Below, in pieces: positions 33,290-44,574 of a stretch of DNA of 64,000 bases. Every line of letters begins with the position of its first letter. Within the stretch, counting starts at the first letter, position 1. A model generated the notes under the pieces. The model did not search any database. It had not been told where the DNA came from and worked only from the letters and a program-made list of their open reading frames with translations. Position numbers and translations under genes: made by a program. This DNA comes from Cubamyces lactineus. Taxonomy: Eukaryota; Basidiomycota; Agaricomycetes; Polyporales; Polyporaceae. The stretch is from the NCBI GenBank assembly GCA_022376465.1, contig JACDTU010000010.1, forward strand, positions 1,054,001-1,118,000. The letters are read 5' to 3'.

Positions 33290-35514
33290 CTAAAGGGCGA
33301 ACAGAGAACAGATATCGCGAGCAAAGTAACCGGGATCATCAGTACAAGAGGCGACCAGCGTGTTAGAGAGTACATGGCGAGAGGTAGACAGGGCACGAGA
33401 GGGGAAAACGCAGGGAGACGAGACAGCGCGATGGAGACGAAGGCAGAGCATGGCAGAGACAAGGGAAGAGCACAGCAGAGACGACGGGAGAGCATGGTAG
33501 AGGCGACGGGAGAACGTGGCAGATACGAGGGGAGAACACAGCAGATATGAGGGGAGAACGCGGTCAGGATGAGCGTTCCCGTCTGCTAGACGAACAGGCA
33601 TAAGTAATGTGTTGCGCGCGCTGCGCGCGCTGCGCGCCGGACTTGTCACGTACTCGGATGCCTGGGCTTCTTTCTCAGCAGCCCGCGCGGCTTTTCTCTC
33701 GGCGCGCCGGGCAGCACGCAGCCGGTCGGCTGTTGTCTCTTCATCATCCCCTGCTGCAGTGATCTGCCGCAGGTTTCCCATGCGGCCGAAGACCCGCCTG
33801 TAAAAATGTAAGCCACATTAGCCAATATACCCCGAAAAGCGTGAAAAGACACACTCGTTCCACCATCCGAGGGTCTTCTGAGCGAATGCTGAGCCAGGGT
33901 GCTCGAAAAGCTCAACAATCGCATCAAAGAGGTGGGACGCGTTGTACTTGCCGCAGTCTTGAGTGGAGAACTGTGTCTGGTTTGAAAGTGCGCCTCGAAC
34001 CTTGCAGAGAGTCAGCAACCTGTGGGTGGCCTGATGACCCAGCATGCTTACCACGACAGCTGTGTACGCAATCGTGCGCTCGGTGACCAGAAAGTAGTTG
34101 TAAGCAAATGCTACCGGGGGCTTGCCCGGCATCCGTTCGGGGCGGCCATATGTCATCAAGGCCGACGCAGGCCCGGTCCAAATGGCTCTGTAACACTGGC
34201 AGGGTGTTCAGCGCTGCTTGGGGCGTTGCTTACACGGGGCTAGACTCACCATGCTCAGGTACTCGCCTATGAGCAGTCCGGCGGCCTCGTCTGTTGGATC
34301 AGCCTGTGCCGCCGGCTGGTCGTACAGGAAGGACGGGAAGTTGCCGCCGCGGACAAGCTGGCTATTTCCCATGACTTGCTCAGCGAATCTGTAAAGCAAT
34401 GTGAGCATCCAGTTACATTCCATCAGAGTCACGTACCTCTCCCAATCCTCATCGAATCGCTTGAGCAGCGCTTGAGGACAAAGAAGGCGTGCCGTATACC
34501 AGTTGGTCCATCCGCGTGCATACTTCTGCAGGGATGGGCCTGGGGCGGACCGGTACTTCTCATCTCCACAAGACTTGTAGGCGTTCTGCATGTACGTCAT
34601 GACATGATCAACGAGGCGTCCGGAGTCATTGCTCCGCGTGCTTTTAATGTTGTGCTTGAGCTGAACAAGCATTAGCAATCTATCAGTCTATATGAATGCG
34701 CTCTTACATAGTCGCAAAGAACGCGAAGCTCTTCGTCATCGAGCAGCGGCAGGTCGCTCTTGAGGTCTGGGATTAACTCCAGCATGGACCAGTATTGACA
34801 CATGAGTTCTTTTTCGCGCGCGCGTTGCCTGCGCCTAAAGAAATGCCCGCACGGTAGTCAGTGTGAAGAAGAACAAGCCATGTAACTTGTCCTCACCGTG
34901 CCCTGGCGGCCTCCTCCTCGGCTGGATCGTCTGAGATGTCGGCATCGTCTTCTGAGTCCGTGGGGTCCGGCGCGCCGTGGTGCATTCCAAACGTGAGCGC
35001 TTGGAAGGGATCCATAAATGGATGTACGACCCGCGGAAGGAGGCGTGCCTGAATGCGATAATTCTGAATCTCCTCAGAGGCCCTGTCAGAATGCATATAG
35101 TCAGCGAGCACGGAGAAAAATAGAGTATATGCATACACACGTCTTGTTTTTCGTGTCGTTCTTCATGAAACTGAGGATTTTTGTGAGTTTCTTGCGCCGC
35201 TGTTTGCGAGCGCGTGGATCAGGCGCGGTCTCATCGGCCTGGCTGGGTGGACTTGTCTCCCAGGACGTGGACGTGTCCGGCTGCGATGCGTGTCCGTGCT
35301 CACCGGAACCTTGAGTGACAAGGTTTTCAGTCGCTGGAGGGCTTTCATGCCCGGCTTGAGACGCCATGTTGATAGGTGCCCTGGCATTGATAGACGCAGC
35401 GGGCACGTTGCTCGCAACCGCTGGAAGAGGCGCCAAATGCCGTGGTGGGACAATGACACCGGTGACTTGCTTGCGCTTTTTCTTGCCTGACGAATCTTTG
35501 TGGCTCTTGCCCAT
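33290..35514 (-). CDS. DUF6698-like protein encoded in the transposon
   Basis: Eight exons (35141-35514, 34897-35082, 34708-34834, 34437-34660, 34250-34388, 34052-34195, 33855-34000, 33290-33797) give 615 aa. The start is MGKSHKDSSGKKKRKQVTG, a basic nuclear-type N-terminus, followed by a disordered region and a basic RKQRRKKLTKILSF. Then come an acidic patch (DPTDSEDDADISDDPAEEEA) and a folded core of about 260 residues. The core order, LLCP..., FPSFLYD, IWTGPASAL, VTERTIAYTAVVVRGALS, LFDAIVELFEHP and LGWWNERVFG, corresponds to what I remember of the basidiomycete-specific uncharacterised family DUF6698. An Ala/Arg-rich helix follows, and the last 100 codons run across a 22-bp minisatellite. 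It is divergent from the transposase, with start codons 197 bp apart. Function unknown. Confidence 0.7.
33434..33565. repeat. 22-bp minisatellite, six units
   Basis: Six consecutive 22-bp units of the form GAxACGAxGGGAGAxCAxGGxA (for example GATACGAGGGGAGAACACAG at 33522) are strongly purine-rich on the plus strand. They sit inside the last exon of the DUF6698-like gene. As 22 is not a multiple of three, successive units are read in rotating frames and three units make a 22-codon period. Weaker units may extend to about 33370. Confidence 0.85.
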
Positions 35515-35711
35515 GCTTGAGAGAATGAGAGAGAAAAAGAGATGCGGGTGGTGGTGATAGATGAAAAGAATGAAGTCGTGCGTGCGGCGCGTCAGGTTAG
35601 TGGGAAGCCACGTGATCGCGTCGATCCCGTGCGCGTACTGTACAGTACCTGTCAACTGGCTCTTGCTCACCTCTTTCCCGCCTTGAGTTGGGCCTCGATC
35701 TGCTTGTCTCT
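35515..35711. promoter_or_regulatory. Shared 197-bp divergent promoter of the transposon genes
   Basis: The start codons of the DUF6698-like gene and the transposase face away from each other across this gap. Any promoter for either gene must lie here or within the other gene's 5' end, so co-regulation is likely. A CCACGTG-like word (AAGCCACGTGATC at about 35605) is the only clear site. Confidence 0.5.
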
Positions 35712-38700
35712 ATGTTCTGGTGTCTGGGTTGCCAAGCTGAATTCGAGACTAGCCGCGGACTCAGCTTGCATACACGCACATGCCAGTATGCTGGAAGCGC
35801 GCTTGTCGACACGCTGCGCAAGCGCAAGGCAGCAGAAACACAAGAGAGGCACCAGAAAAAGCAGAAAATCCGTAAAAATGCTATGATAGGCTCTCCTGAG
35901 GTTTGTGGCCTGCAGGCGACCCGGCAATCTATGCTAACAAGTGTGTATTACAGCCCGAACCCATCCACGATGCTCCCATGCCAGAACCCCCTCCGCTGCC
36001 GGATCCTCTGACTATCAGCCGTGCAGGGCGCGTTCGCAAACTCCCGGGACATTTGCGCAACATGCAGCCGTCTTCACTGACATGCCTACCCGCGCATTTA
36101 CGCCCTCCTGTGCCTGCAGCTCCCGCGCGTCAGCAACCCAGCCCAGAGACTGCCGGCTCGCGTCCAGCATCGCCTCCCCCTGGCCTCCCACTCAACAACC
36201 TCGTTGCACATCCTCAGAATGAAGACGCAATGTCAGGCAAAAGCAGCGCTGACATTGTTAGGACACGCCCCAATGAATACGGCCTATACCGCATATATAC
36301 GGTCAGGCCGCAGCGCGATCCGGAAGGCGACGTCTCCATAGAGGCCGCCTTTGATCCGACGGCCTTCCCCAAACCCGCCGGGGCTCCAAACATCCCCCAC
36401 GGCTTAGAGCGGCTTTTGCAGCCACCCACGAAACCCGAACCTCCACCCTTCGCGCCATTTGCCAATGTCTCGATCTTCACTGTGCTCTACTGGCAGGCAT
36501 GCGGAGATAGCAACCTGAAGTCTTATTCGCAGATCGACTTACTCGCGCGGCTTATGCAAGAGCCCGGGTTTGACCCAAAGGACCTGGCCAATCTCGATTC
36601 CGCACATGAAGAGCGCCGTCTCGACAACTACTTTGAGCATGACAAAGGGTCCCCGCTCTCCGTGGACGACCGCTGGATCAAAGGCATTGTGAAGATAAGA
36701 CTGCCGAAGGAGGGAGTACAGTACAAATGTGAAGAGGATGTGCCGGAGTTCGCTGTCGAGGACGTAACCTACCGCCCCCTCGTCGACGTCTTCACAGCAG
36801 CCTACAAGCAGCCATGCGTGAAGACTTGGCACTTCATCCCGCACAGGCTGTATTGGATACCCGACGCTGCGACCAGCCGCTCGGCTGCTGGCAGTTGCGC
36901 ATCATCTGCGCGCAGCCCCTCGCGTGAGTCCCACCGCCATTGTTTCCGGGCGCCGTTTGCTAATTGTGTTTCACACGTCAGCCACGTCGTCCGTCCCAAC
37001 ACCGAGCTTGAGTGGTTCCCCTTGCCCTCAGCCCTCCCCTCGCCCTTCCTCGTTTCCTTGCCCCCGGCCCTCATCTCACCCTTCCTCGTCTTCATCTTGT
37101 CCTTCCTCGTCCTCTCGTCCTCGTTCACCTCCGCACCCTCCATCTCCAGCTCACCCTACATCATCTTGCTCTTCATCGCAACCTCAATCACCATCGTCGT
37201 TGTCTGATGACTCGTCCTCAAGTGCATTACCCCAGGACACCCACGAGGGCATTCGCGTCTACTCAGAAGTCTGGCACGGGGACGCATGGCTCGAGGAAGA
37301 TGCACGGATGCGCACAAGGCCGCGCGAGGCAGGAGACCCTTCCGACTTGGAGTACGCGATCGCACCATGGGGTCTCTACTCCGACTCAACGCACCTGACT
37401 TCGTTCAGCCAGGCGTCCCTATGGCCGCTCTATGGTTATCCCCTCGCGCAAAGCAAGTACGTCCGCGGCCAGCCCACATCGTTTGCAGCCCACCATCTCG
37501 CCTACATACCTTATGTATGTAGACTCTCCCGCTCACCCATACCTGTTGATTAACACTTCCATATTTCCTTATAGCTACCTGATACCCTTCAAGACCTTTA
37601 TCAGGCAATCTATGGTGTCCCCGCATCAGCCGCGATGCTCACATTCCTCAAGCGCGAGCTTATGCAAGCTGTCCTGCTCCTGCTTATGGACGACCGATTC
37701 ATGTACGCATACGTGCATGGTCTTGTCCTCCTCTGCGGGGATGAGATAATGCGCCGTTTGTTCATTCGCTTTCTCATTCACTCAGCAGACTACCCCGAAA
37801 AGTGTGTATGATCCACGCTACCTCATCTTTGCACGCTCATCATCCACTTTTCAGAATGCTTCTCGCTTGCCTTCGATTCTTTGCCCGCTGTCCCTGTCCA
37901 CGTTGCCGCATCAACAAGGACAAGATCATTGAGATGGGTACCCGCAACGACCTCTACCGCCGCAATTGGGTTCGACAGGACGACACCGACACCATCTATC
38001 GCATCAAGATCACCCGGCGTTGGGTCCTCGAGGACGGGCTCGCGCTCACCAGCAAGTACATTGCACGTGTCCTCGATCCTTTGTCGCTCACACCCACTCG
38101 TGTACGTCTCTCACTTTGACTGACTATTGATCGCGACTTGCTAAATATTTCACTGTCACAGTCTGCCTACTCTATCCGACTACGCGAGCACGGTTTCAAT
38201 GTCTACTCGCTGTTCGCCCCGGACCTCATGCATGAGTTCGAACTGGGCGTCTGGAAGTCGATATGGATTCACCTCCTGCGGATCCTGTACGCGGTCGGCG
38301 AGGACGCCATCCAACGATTAAATCAAAGGTACGTCTTGAGTCATACCTCTAGTATCCCTTGCATAGCTGACATCATAGTTAGATTCAGGCAAACACCGCC
38401 ATTTGGACGGTCTACAATCAGGCGCTTTAGTGCAAACGTTTCGAATCAAGGGAAGCTCGCGGCTCGTGACTACGAAGCGAGGCTCCAGGTAGGCAGTGTC
38501 AATGTCAAGACACCAAGCGTCATTCGCTAACTCATGTCCCACAGTGCTTCATGCCAGCATTTGAGAATCTCCTCGTGGGGCCGGCGAGCCGTAGAGACAA
38601 TGGCATTGTGCTCGACTTGGGCTTCGACCTTGCGACATGGCACTGTCTCGCGAAACTGCGTGAACATACGGAGATATCCTTGGCCGGGCTGGATGCGAAG

Positions 38701-40578
38701 ACAGTCGATGTGGGGGCCACCGTTCGAACGTTTGCCAAGAAGACATGTGGGGAGTATGTCACTGTGGAGCTCCCAAGTAAAGACAGTGCGGCGCGAGGCC
38801 GTCGTACTGCCCACCTGAACAAGAACAAGAACATTCGGAAGAGGGGTGCTGCAACCACCGAAGCAAAGCGCAAGTACTTCAACTACACGACGTATAAGTT
38901 CCATGCTATGCGCGACTACGCCCCCGCGATACGCGCGATTGCAGCGAGCGATAATTTCAACACTCAGGTGGTTCGTGTTGAAGTGGCCACATCTTCGAAT
39001 ATACTGACATGCGTCTTGACAGGGTGAACTCGAACATCGACACGTCAAGCGATTCTATGCACGCACGAACAAGATCAGAGCTGCCTTTCAAATTGCCCAG
39101 CACATGCGACGTGCCGAGAAACTCCGCATCATCAAGCGACGTGTCGACGCTGCCCGTGCCTCCCAGGAGGGAGCAGCGGTGAATGCAACACTGACGGAGT
39201 TAGTTACTGGGGGCAAGCCGGATCGCAGCACGGCCGCCGTGCCACAGGAGCCGCTTCCGTTCATGGCGGACCCCCTCGCGCGGTATCACATCGCCGAATC
39301 GCAACGCGAATGCGACGACCTGTCTCTGTGGGTTGCCTCTCAGGCAGCAGACCCCGCTTTTCAGGTACGAGCGCATGGTATCATGACCTCACATCCTAGA
39401 CTAACCCTCCGAGCAGGTTCAAGACTTCCTCAGTGACCTGAGGAACCACATGCTTACCCGCTTCAACGTCGCTTTACCACTTGGCGACGAAGACTACTCG
39501 ATGACGGACCGATCGCGTGTTGTCTTTATGAAGAATCGGATCTACTGGCATCGCGTGCTACGTGTCAATTATACCACTTACGACCGTCGACGGACACAAG
39601 AGTCCATCAATCCTCGGACCCACGGCGACGTGCTATTGCTGGCTACCAACAAGAACGAGGGCGACCACCCGTACTGGTACGCCCGGATCATCAAGATTTT
39701 CCACGTCAACGTCCGCATGCTTGGAGCCTTCGATGAGGAGCCCAAGCGCATCGACGTGCTGTGGGCGCGTTGGTTCCGATACGATCAGTCCGCACTCAGC
39801 GGCTTTGGCGCGAAACGACTCCCCCGTGTCACTTTCATCCCGCCGCAGTGCAATGCAGACCAGTTCGCGTTCCTCGATCCCGCCGATGTTGTCCGTGGTG
39901 CTCACATTATCCCAGCATTCGCGCACGGCCGAACCAGTTGTTTCCTTGGCCCCTCGAGCGTACGTAACAATGGAAGCAACCTGGGAAAGGACATAAACAT
40001 GGATACCGACTTCAAGTACTACTACGTAAACATGTGCGCAATTTCGGTGGTTCTCTCTGCCACGCGAGTGCTAACAACCATTGGGACGTAGATTTGCAGA
40101 TCGAGACATGTTCATGCGATTCTACGGTGGCGGGATTGGCCACCAGGGACTCCGGCTTCAATCAGATACCGCGTTCGACGAGGACCCGTACCACTCAGAC
40201 TGGCAAGACATTGATGAAGATGACATGGACGAGCTGGACACGACAGTTGAGTGCGAGCCCTTGCCTTGGGAAGATGTCCAGGAGATCCATAGCGAGCAGG
40301 ATGCTCTTGCTTTGGTCCCGGAGCTCCTGGGCGCGAACGGAACTCTCAACCCGCTCCTCGATGACGATGACATCAATCAAGAAGACCACACACATGCGGA
40401 AGACGGTCAGCACATTGATTCTGAGGATGAAGAGCTGAATGCACACGCGGATGAAGACGAGCCCGAGCGCGCTGCGGATGATTCTGCGGGAGACTCAGCT
40501 GCTGTGGGTGATGTCCTCGACGAGGAGGACGAGGGCGGGGAGGATGAGTATGCTATTGAGGGCTATGGCCATCTCTGA
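35712..40578 (+). CDS. Plavaka-family transposase, intact
   Basis: Eleven exons (35712-35900, 35954-36923, 36982-37514, 37575-37801, 37855-38101, 38162-38328, 38383-38488, 38545-38967, 39023-39364, 39417-40033, 40092-40578) give 1435 aa with no stop or frameshift. The N-terminus has a C2H2-type finger (CLGCQAEFETSRGLSLHTRTC is split here at its final Cys), followed by a Pro-rich region. The family core then follows in order: PFANVSIFTVLYWQACGDSN, HEGIRVYSEVWHGDAWLEED, DLEYAIAPWGLYSDSTHLTS, KYVRGQPTSFAAHHLAYIP, FARCPCPRCRINKDKI (zinc ligands), DLMHEFELGVWKSIWIHLL and GELEHRHVKRFYART. The conserved Asp in YSDST and the acidic pair in MHEFE are candidate RNase H-fold metal ligands. The C-terminus is very acidic (DEEDEGGEDEYAIEG). 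It should catalyse cut-and-paste movement of this element. Confidence 0.92.
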
Positions 40579-41017
40579 TGTATTCAGTAGATTACTCTAT
40601 TGTACATGTTGTCTCTCACTGGCACATCAGCAAGTCATACGAAGCTCTGCCTGGCCAGGTGGTACTAGGTAGCCAGGTCAGGCAATGTAGTACTTGCACC
40701 TTGTGCGGCACTTTTGATTGGAAGAGGCGCCGGTCACCCTAGTGCGCAGCAAGCAAGAATGTCTGCCTGTACGTCCAGGCATAAATTACTAAGGTTAGCC
40801 AAGTGGTGTATAGGCCATAGGAGGTGTGCTACAGTGTAAAAAAAAATACAAATTGTTCCGCACGATGGAAGGGCGAGGGCTAGTAGGGAAACAGTATGGC
40901 GATGGCAGTGGCTTCGGAACGTGAGTGTGAGCGCCGGCCAACTCGAATCAACACCCGCGCAAGTGCTCAGTATGTATGGCATCCCATACGTATGCATACC
41001 CTATATGGCCGCGCGAC

Positions 41018-41193
41018 GGTATCCAAACCTCGCGCGCGCGCACAACCGTTTGTATACGACCGTGCCAGAACACGAAGGTATCCATACGTATGTAAGCGCC
41101 CGCGCGGCTGTGCGGGGGTATCCATTCCTTGTGCGGCGCTACATACGTATAGATTTGATCGACACTTTTGCTGATGTGTATGTACGGTATCCA
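41018..41193 (+). repeat. Subterminal motif array with four GGTATCCA copies
   Basis: GGTATCCA occurs at 41018, 41077, 41117 and 41186, with intervals of 59, 40 and 69 bp, mixed with CATACGTATG palindromes. The last copy is just outside the candidate terminal repeat, so the true element end may lie a little further right. Confidence 0.65.
41162..41176 (-). repeat. Right candidate terminal inverted repeat
   Basis: The reverse complement reads CATCAGCAAAAGTGT and pairs with 32835-32849 (14 of 15). Confidence 0.55.
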
Positions 41194-41778
41194 ACGCATA
41201 GAGGATGGCCTCGTACCATCTCGTGTGAATTGTAGGTGAGTCTTTCTTAGAATCTATACGCGACTCTACATGTTGATTGGGTCACCGCTCCAGAAAGACT
41301 TGGAATAGACAGTTCTCCAGGTGGCGCCATGGCACAGATCTAGACCATCCGAACCTGACGAGCAATTGCAAGTCGCAACCACCTGCGCACCGCAACGTTC
41401 ATACGGTCCGCCAGCACGGTCCGCGTCCACAAGAAATGTTCCTGTAAGACTCTCAAGCGAAGGCACGGAAGTCTACGTTTGCATACCACCTGCACCGCTG
41501 AAAGCCTCGCGGGGAATCTGCCGATTCTTGTGCATCCGAGACTACTCCCTCCGGGCATGCCTACGGCCCCGCATGACGCTTGGCCTGATCATAGGTACCG
41601 CCATTGCTCCGCGATTCATGTGCATACAGAGCTACGCGTAGCATTTGGTTGCCGCGCTTGAGGCCTTGAGGGGTGGAAGTGGGCAGTATAAGATTCCTAG
41701 TCTTGTAGCCAAGTCCGCCGTTGAACGCTCGGCCTTCTACTGCAAGCTGAGGGAGCAAATAAACACGCACCCAGTGAC
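41177..41778. promoter_or_regulatory. Upstream region of the GH27 gene with TATA box
   Basis: A TATAAG box at 41687-41692 lies 92 bp before the alpha-galactosidase ATG. The rest of this interval shows no gene. The transposon end lies about 600 bp upstream of the start codon and so borders its promoter. Confidence 0.5.
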
Positions 41779-43988
41779 ATGCTTCTCTTCTCCACCCTCC
41801 TGGCACTCGCAGGTCTTGCGTCTGCTCAAAGCGAATGGGGTCAATGCGGCGGCATTGGATGGACCGGCGGCACGACCTGCCCCTCAGGGTGCGTCGAATT
41901 CCTTCCTCCACATTCAAAGCAATGACGATCATACGGGCGGGGTGCTGACTCTCCATCCATAGGTGGACCTGTGTCGCACAGAATTCGTACTACTCCCAGT
42001 GCCTGCAAAGCACTGGGAGCTCTAGCGTTGGGACCACGTCGACCGCATCTACGAGTGTTGTGGGCACTACGACCTCTGTCCCAACGTTGTCTGTCAGTCC
42101 GACGTCGACTGCTACGCTGACGGGCATCGCGGCAAGTGCTCCTACCATTGGCCCTTCTAAGGCTGTAGGCAAGTTGCCTGCTCTTGGGTACGTGCTCCCT
42201 CGCGTGTGCTGTAGCAATGATACATGCGATACTTATCGGGCTTCGCTCTGCAGGTGGAACGCTTGGAACGCCTATGGATGCAGTGAGTGCTCTTTGTGAG
42301 AGCCTTGAATATGTCGCAACGACGCTAAGGCAGGATGACAAGACATCAACGAGGACAAGATTCTCGCCGCCGCTAACCAGTTCATCTCTCTCGGGCTCGC
42401 CGACGTCGGGTACGAGTACATCAACATCGACGTAAGCGCCCCATAACCCGTCACTCGTGCTCTATACCCTATGCGTTCCTGAAATCGTGCTTGCAGGACT
42501 GTTGGTCCGAGATGCAGCGCGACCCGACCACGGGGCGCATCGTACCCGACCCTACCAAGTTCCCGAACGGCATCAGCGGCGTCGCGGACCAGGTCCACGC
42601 GCTCGGACTCAAGTTCGGCATCTACAGGTAGGTGTGGGCCCGTAATTCACATGCGAATGGCCATGCTGTCTTGACGCTTATTCACTGTTATAGCGACGCG
42701 GGTACCGCGACGTGCGCAGGCTTCCCGGGCTCGCTGGGCAACGAAGTGCTTGATGCTACCACCTTCGCGGAGTGGGGCGTTGACTGTTTGCATGTCGTCT
42801 TGCGATTCCCAGGCCGTCTTGACTGACCTTGAGTTATAGACCTGAAGTATGGTGCGTATCACGCATCGAGCTGCGGCACTGCGCCTCTCGTGTTCAAATT
42901 GGGTGCATATAGACAACTGCAACGTCCCGGGTAACTGGTCAGACAGCGGTGTGAGTACGACTTTTCCATGCGCAGCAGCGACTGTCTAATGGGTCACCAG
43001 ACGCCTCCCGGAGGGGACTGGTAGTACGTCTTGATATCCTACGCGACCCCCAACCCCTGCCACTGACAACGGTTCGTGCAGCAACTCCAACTCGGCCATC
43101 CGCTACCGCCAAATGACGTGCGTACACACTCGATGCGCGTCGCGATGCATACATCCAACATGATTGATTGATACTCTTTCAGCGCGGCACTGAACGAAAC
43201 GGGCAGACCCTTCCAATTCAACCTCTGCATCTGGGGCGCAGCAAACGTCTGGGACTGGGGAGCCCGCGTCGTACGTCCGCATCCCCTCTGCCTTATGACC
43301 CAGTTCATTCTAACCCCGAATCTTTATCACAGGGCCACTCATGGCGCATGTCGGGCGACTCCAGCGCATCCTGGGGCTACATCACGAACATCCTGACGAC
43401 GAACGTCCAGCACCTGTCGTCCATCGACTTTTACTCCCACAACGACATGTACGTCCTATTCTCCAGACGGGTACGTACGTTCGAGAATCTTACTGACTGT
43501 GCGGAAGGGACATGATGGAGATTGGGAACGGAGACCTGACCATTCAAGAACAACGCACGCACTTCGCGGTATGGTGCTTCTTAAAGAGCCCAATCCTTCT
43601 TGGCACAGACGTACGTTCTATTCGGATCGTCAGCGACTGCTTAGACGTCTGCTAAATCGATGTACAGCTGAGCCAGTTGAACTCGACGCAGCTGTCTATC
43701 ATTAAGAATGCGGAGTTGATCGCGTTCCATCAAGACCCTAGTATAGGAGGACCGGCCTCGCCGTTCACCCCTACGCCCTCCGCCCCGAGTACCTCTCCAC
43801 CAGAGTTCTACGCAGGCAAGTCGTCGAAGGGCATACATGTCTTCATTGTCAACACAGGCTCTGCGACGGCCTCGAAGACGTTCGACTTTGCCAACGTGCC
43901 CGGGCTCGGAACGGGTTCCTTCCAGGTGCACGACATGTGGACGGACACAGACCTTGGAGCATTCACCGGTAGCTATACCGTCGGTTGA
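41779..43988 (+). CDS. Secreted GH27 alpha-galactosidase with N-terminal CBM1, C-terminal frameshift
   Basis: Fourteen exons (41779-41888, 41963-42187, 42254-42282, 42343-42431, 42497-42627, 42694-42785, 42840-42851, 42913-42950, 43001-43023, 43082-43117, 43183-43270, 43333-43448, 43508-43610, 43668-43988) give 470 aa. It has a signal peptide ([16 protein letters not shown]), then a fungal CBM1 ([20 protein letters not shown] and four Cys), a Ser/Thr linker and the GH27 barrel: [36 protein letters not shown], nucleophile in YLKYDNC, acid/base Asp in [12 protein letters not shown]. It releases alpha-linked galactose from galactomannan or galacto-oligosaccharides outside the cell. The frame stops after GSYTVG, but the next frame immediately continues [14 protein letters not shown] to a stop at 44028, the normal family end. 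Two bases seem lost near 43980. Exon 7 is only 12 nt. Confidence 0.92.
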
Positions 43989-44150
43989 GGCCCATGATAC
44001 GGCAGCGCTGCTGATCTCCCCAGTGTGAAGTCGATGGTGTCGAAGAATACGGAGATTCCAAGATGTATACACCAATGCTCTATGCGTCAGACACGATTCG
44101 ATTCTGCGACTACAATCATACACCACGCCTGCCTGCGTACAGTTCAAGCT

Positions 44151-44574
44151 TTACTTCTCCATGCCGAACATGTTCTTCGCCTTGTCCATCATGGACTCCT
44201 GTACTCGTCAGTCAGAATGACCGCGCCGTAGGAATCCCCTCTGGGATACTCACCTGGTTCTCGTTAGAGTTGCTGCTGAGCGAGTCGCCCATCTGCTGGG
44301 TGGTAGACTTTTCGCTCTAAGATTGTTCAGCTATTAGTCGTCGGAGGGCCACGATGCGAATGTGGCTTACTTGAGGCTGCATAGAGGATGCGATGGAGTC
44401 GGCCGTGCCTTTCATCGAGTCTCCCATCTGCTCAGTCATAGACTTCTGAGAGTCGGGCTGTGGCAGATGCGCGCGAAGGATCAGGGAAACTTCGATACCT
44501 ACATCTACGATGCTACACACCTTCATGGCGGAGGAAGCCTTATCGGTGAAAGACTGTCTGCCAGTGTCGGACAT
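44151..44574 (-). CDS. HSP9/HSP12-family small stress protein
   Basis: Four short exons (44521-44574, 44371-44457, 44254-44316, 44151-44198) give 83 aa. The N-terminus MSDTGRQSFTDKASSAMKPD is diagnostic of the HSP9/12 (WH11) family, followed by two copies of a KSxTxQMGDS motif and the ending SMMDKAKNMFGMEK. These proteins are disordered in solution and fold into amphipathic helices on membranes under heat, osmotic or stationary-phase stress. A TATA box lies 87 bp upstream, consistent with strong induction. Length matches the family. Confidence 0.93.

Larger units (their letters stand above)
32835..41176. mobile_element. Plavaka-type DNA transposon (about 8.3 kb) with two divergent genes
   Basis: The element contains an intact Plavaka-family transposase (plus strand) and a DUF6698-like gene (minus strand). 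Candidate ends are CATCAGCAAAAATGT at 32835-32849 and its inverted copy at 41162-41176, matching 14 of 15 bases. Both ends are followed internally by several hundred bases of repeated words: CGTTTGTATACG and GAACACGAAGGTAT each occur at both ends in opposite orientation, plus GTATGCATAC and CATACGTATG palindromes. Such subterminal arrays usually bind the transposase. I do not see a clear target-site duplication, so the exact boundaries are provisional. All 19 exons of the two genes stay in frame, which indicates a recent insertion. Confidence 0.75.

Noticed and set aside
33290..33565. The 22-bp repeats as a CRISPR array
   Set aside because: The units are contiguous without spacers, the organism is eukaryotic and the repeats are imperfect. 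It is a minisatellite.
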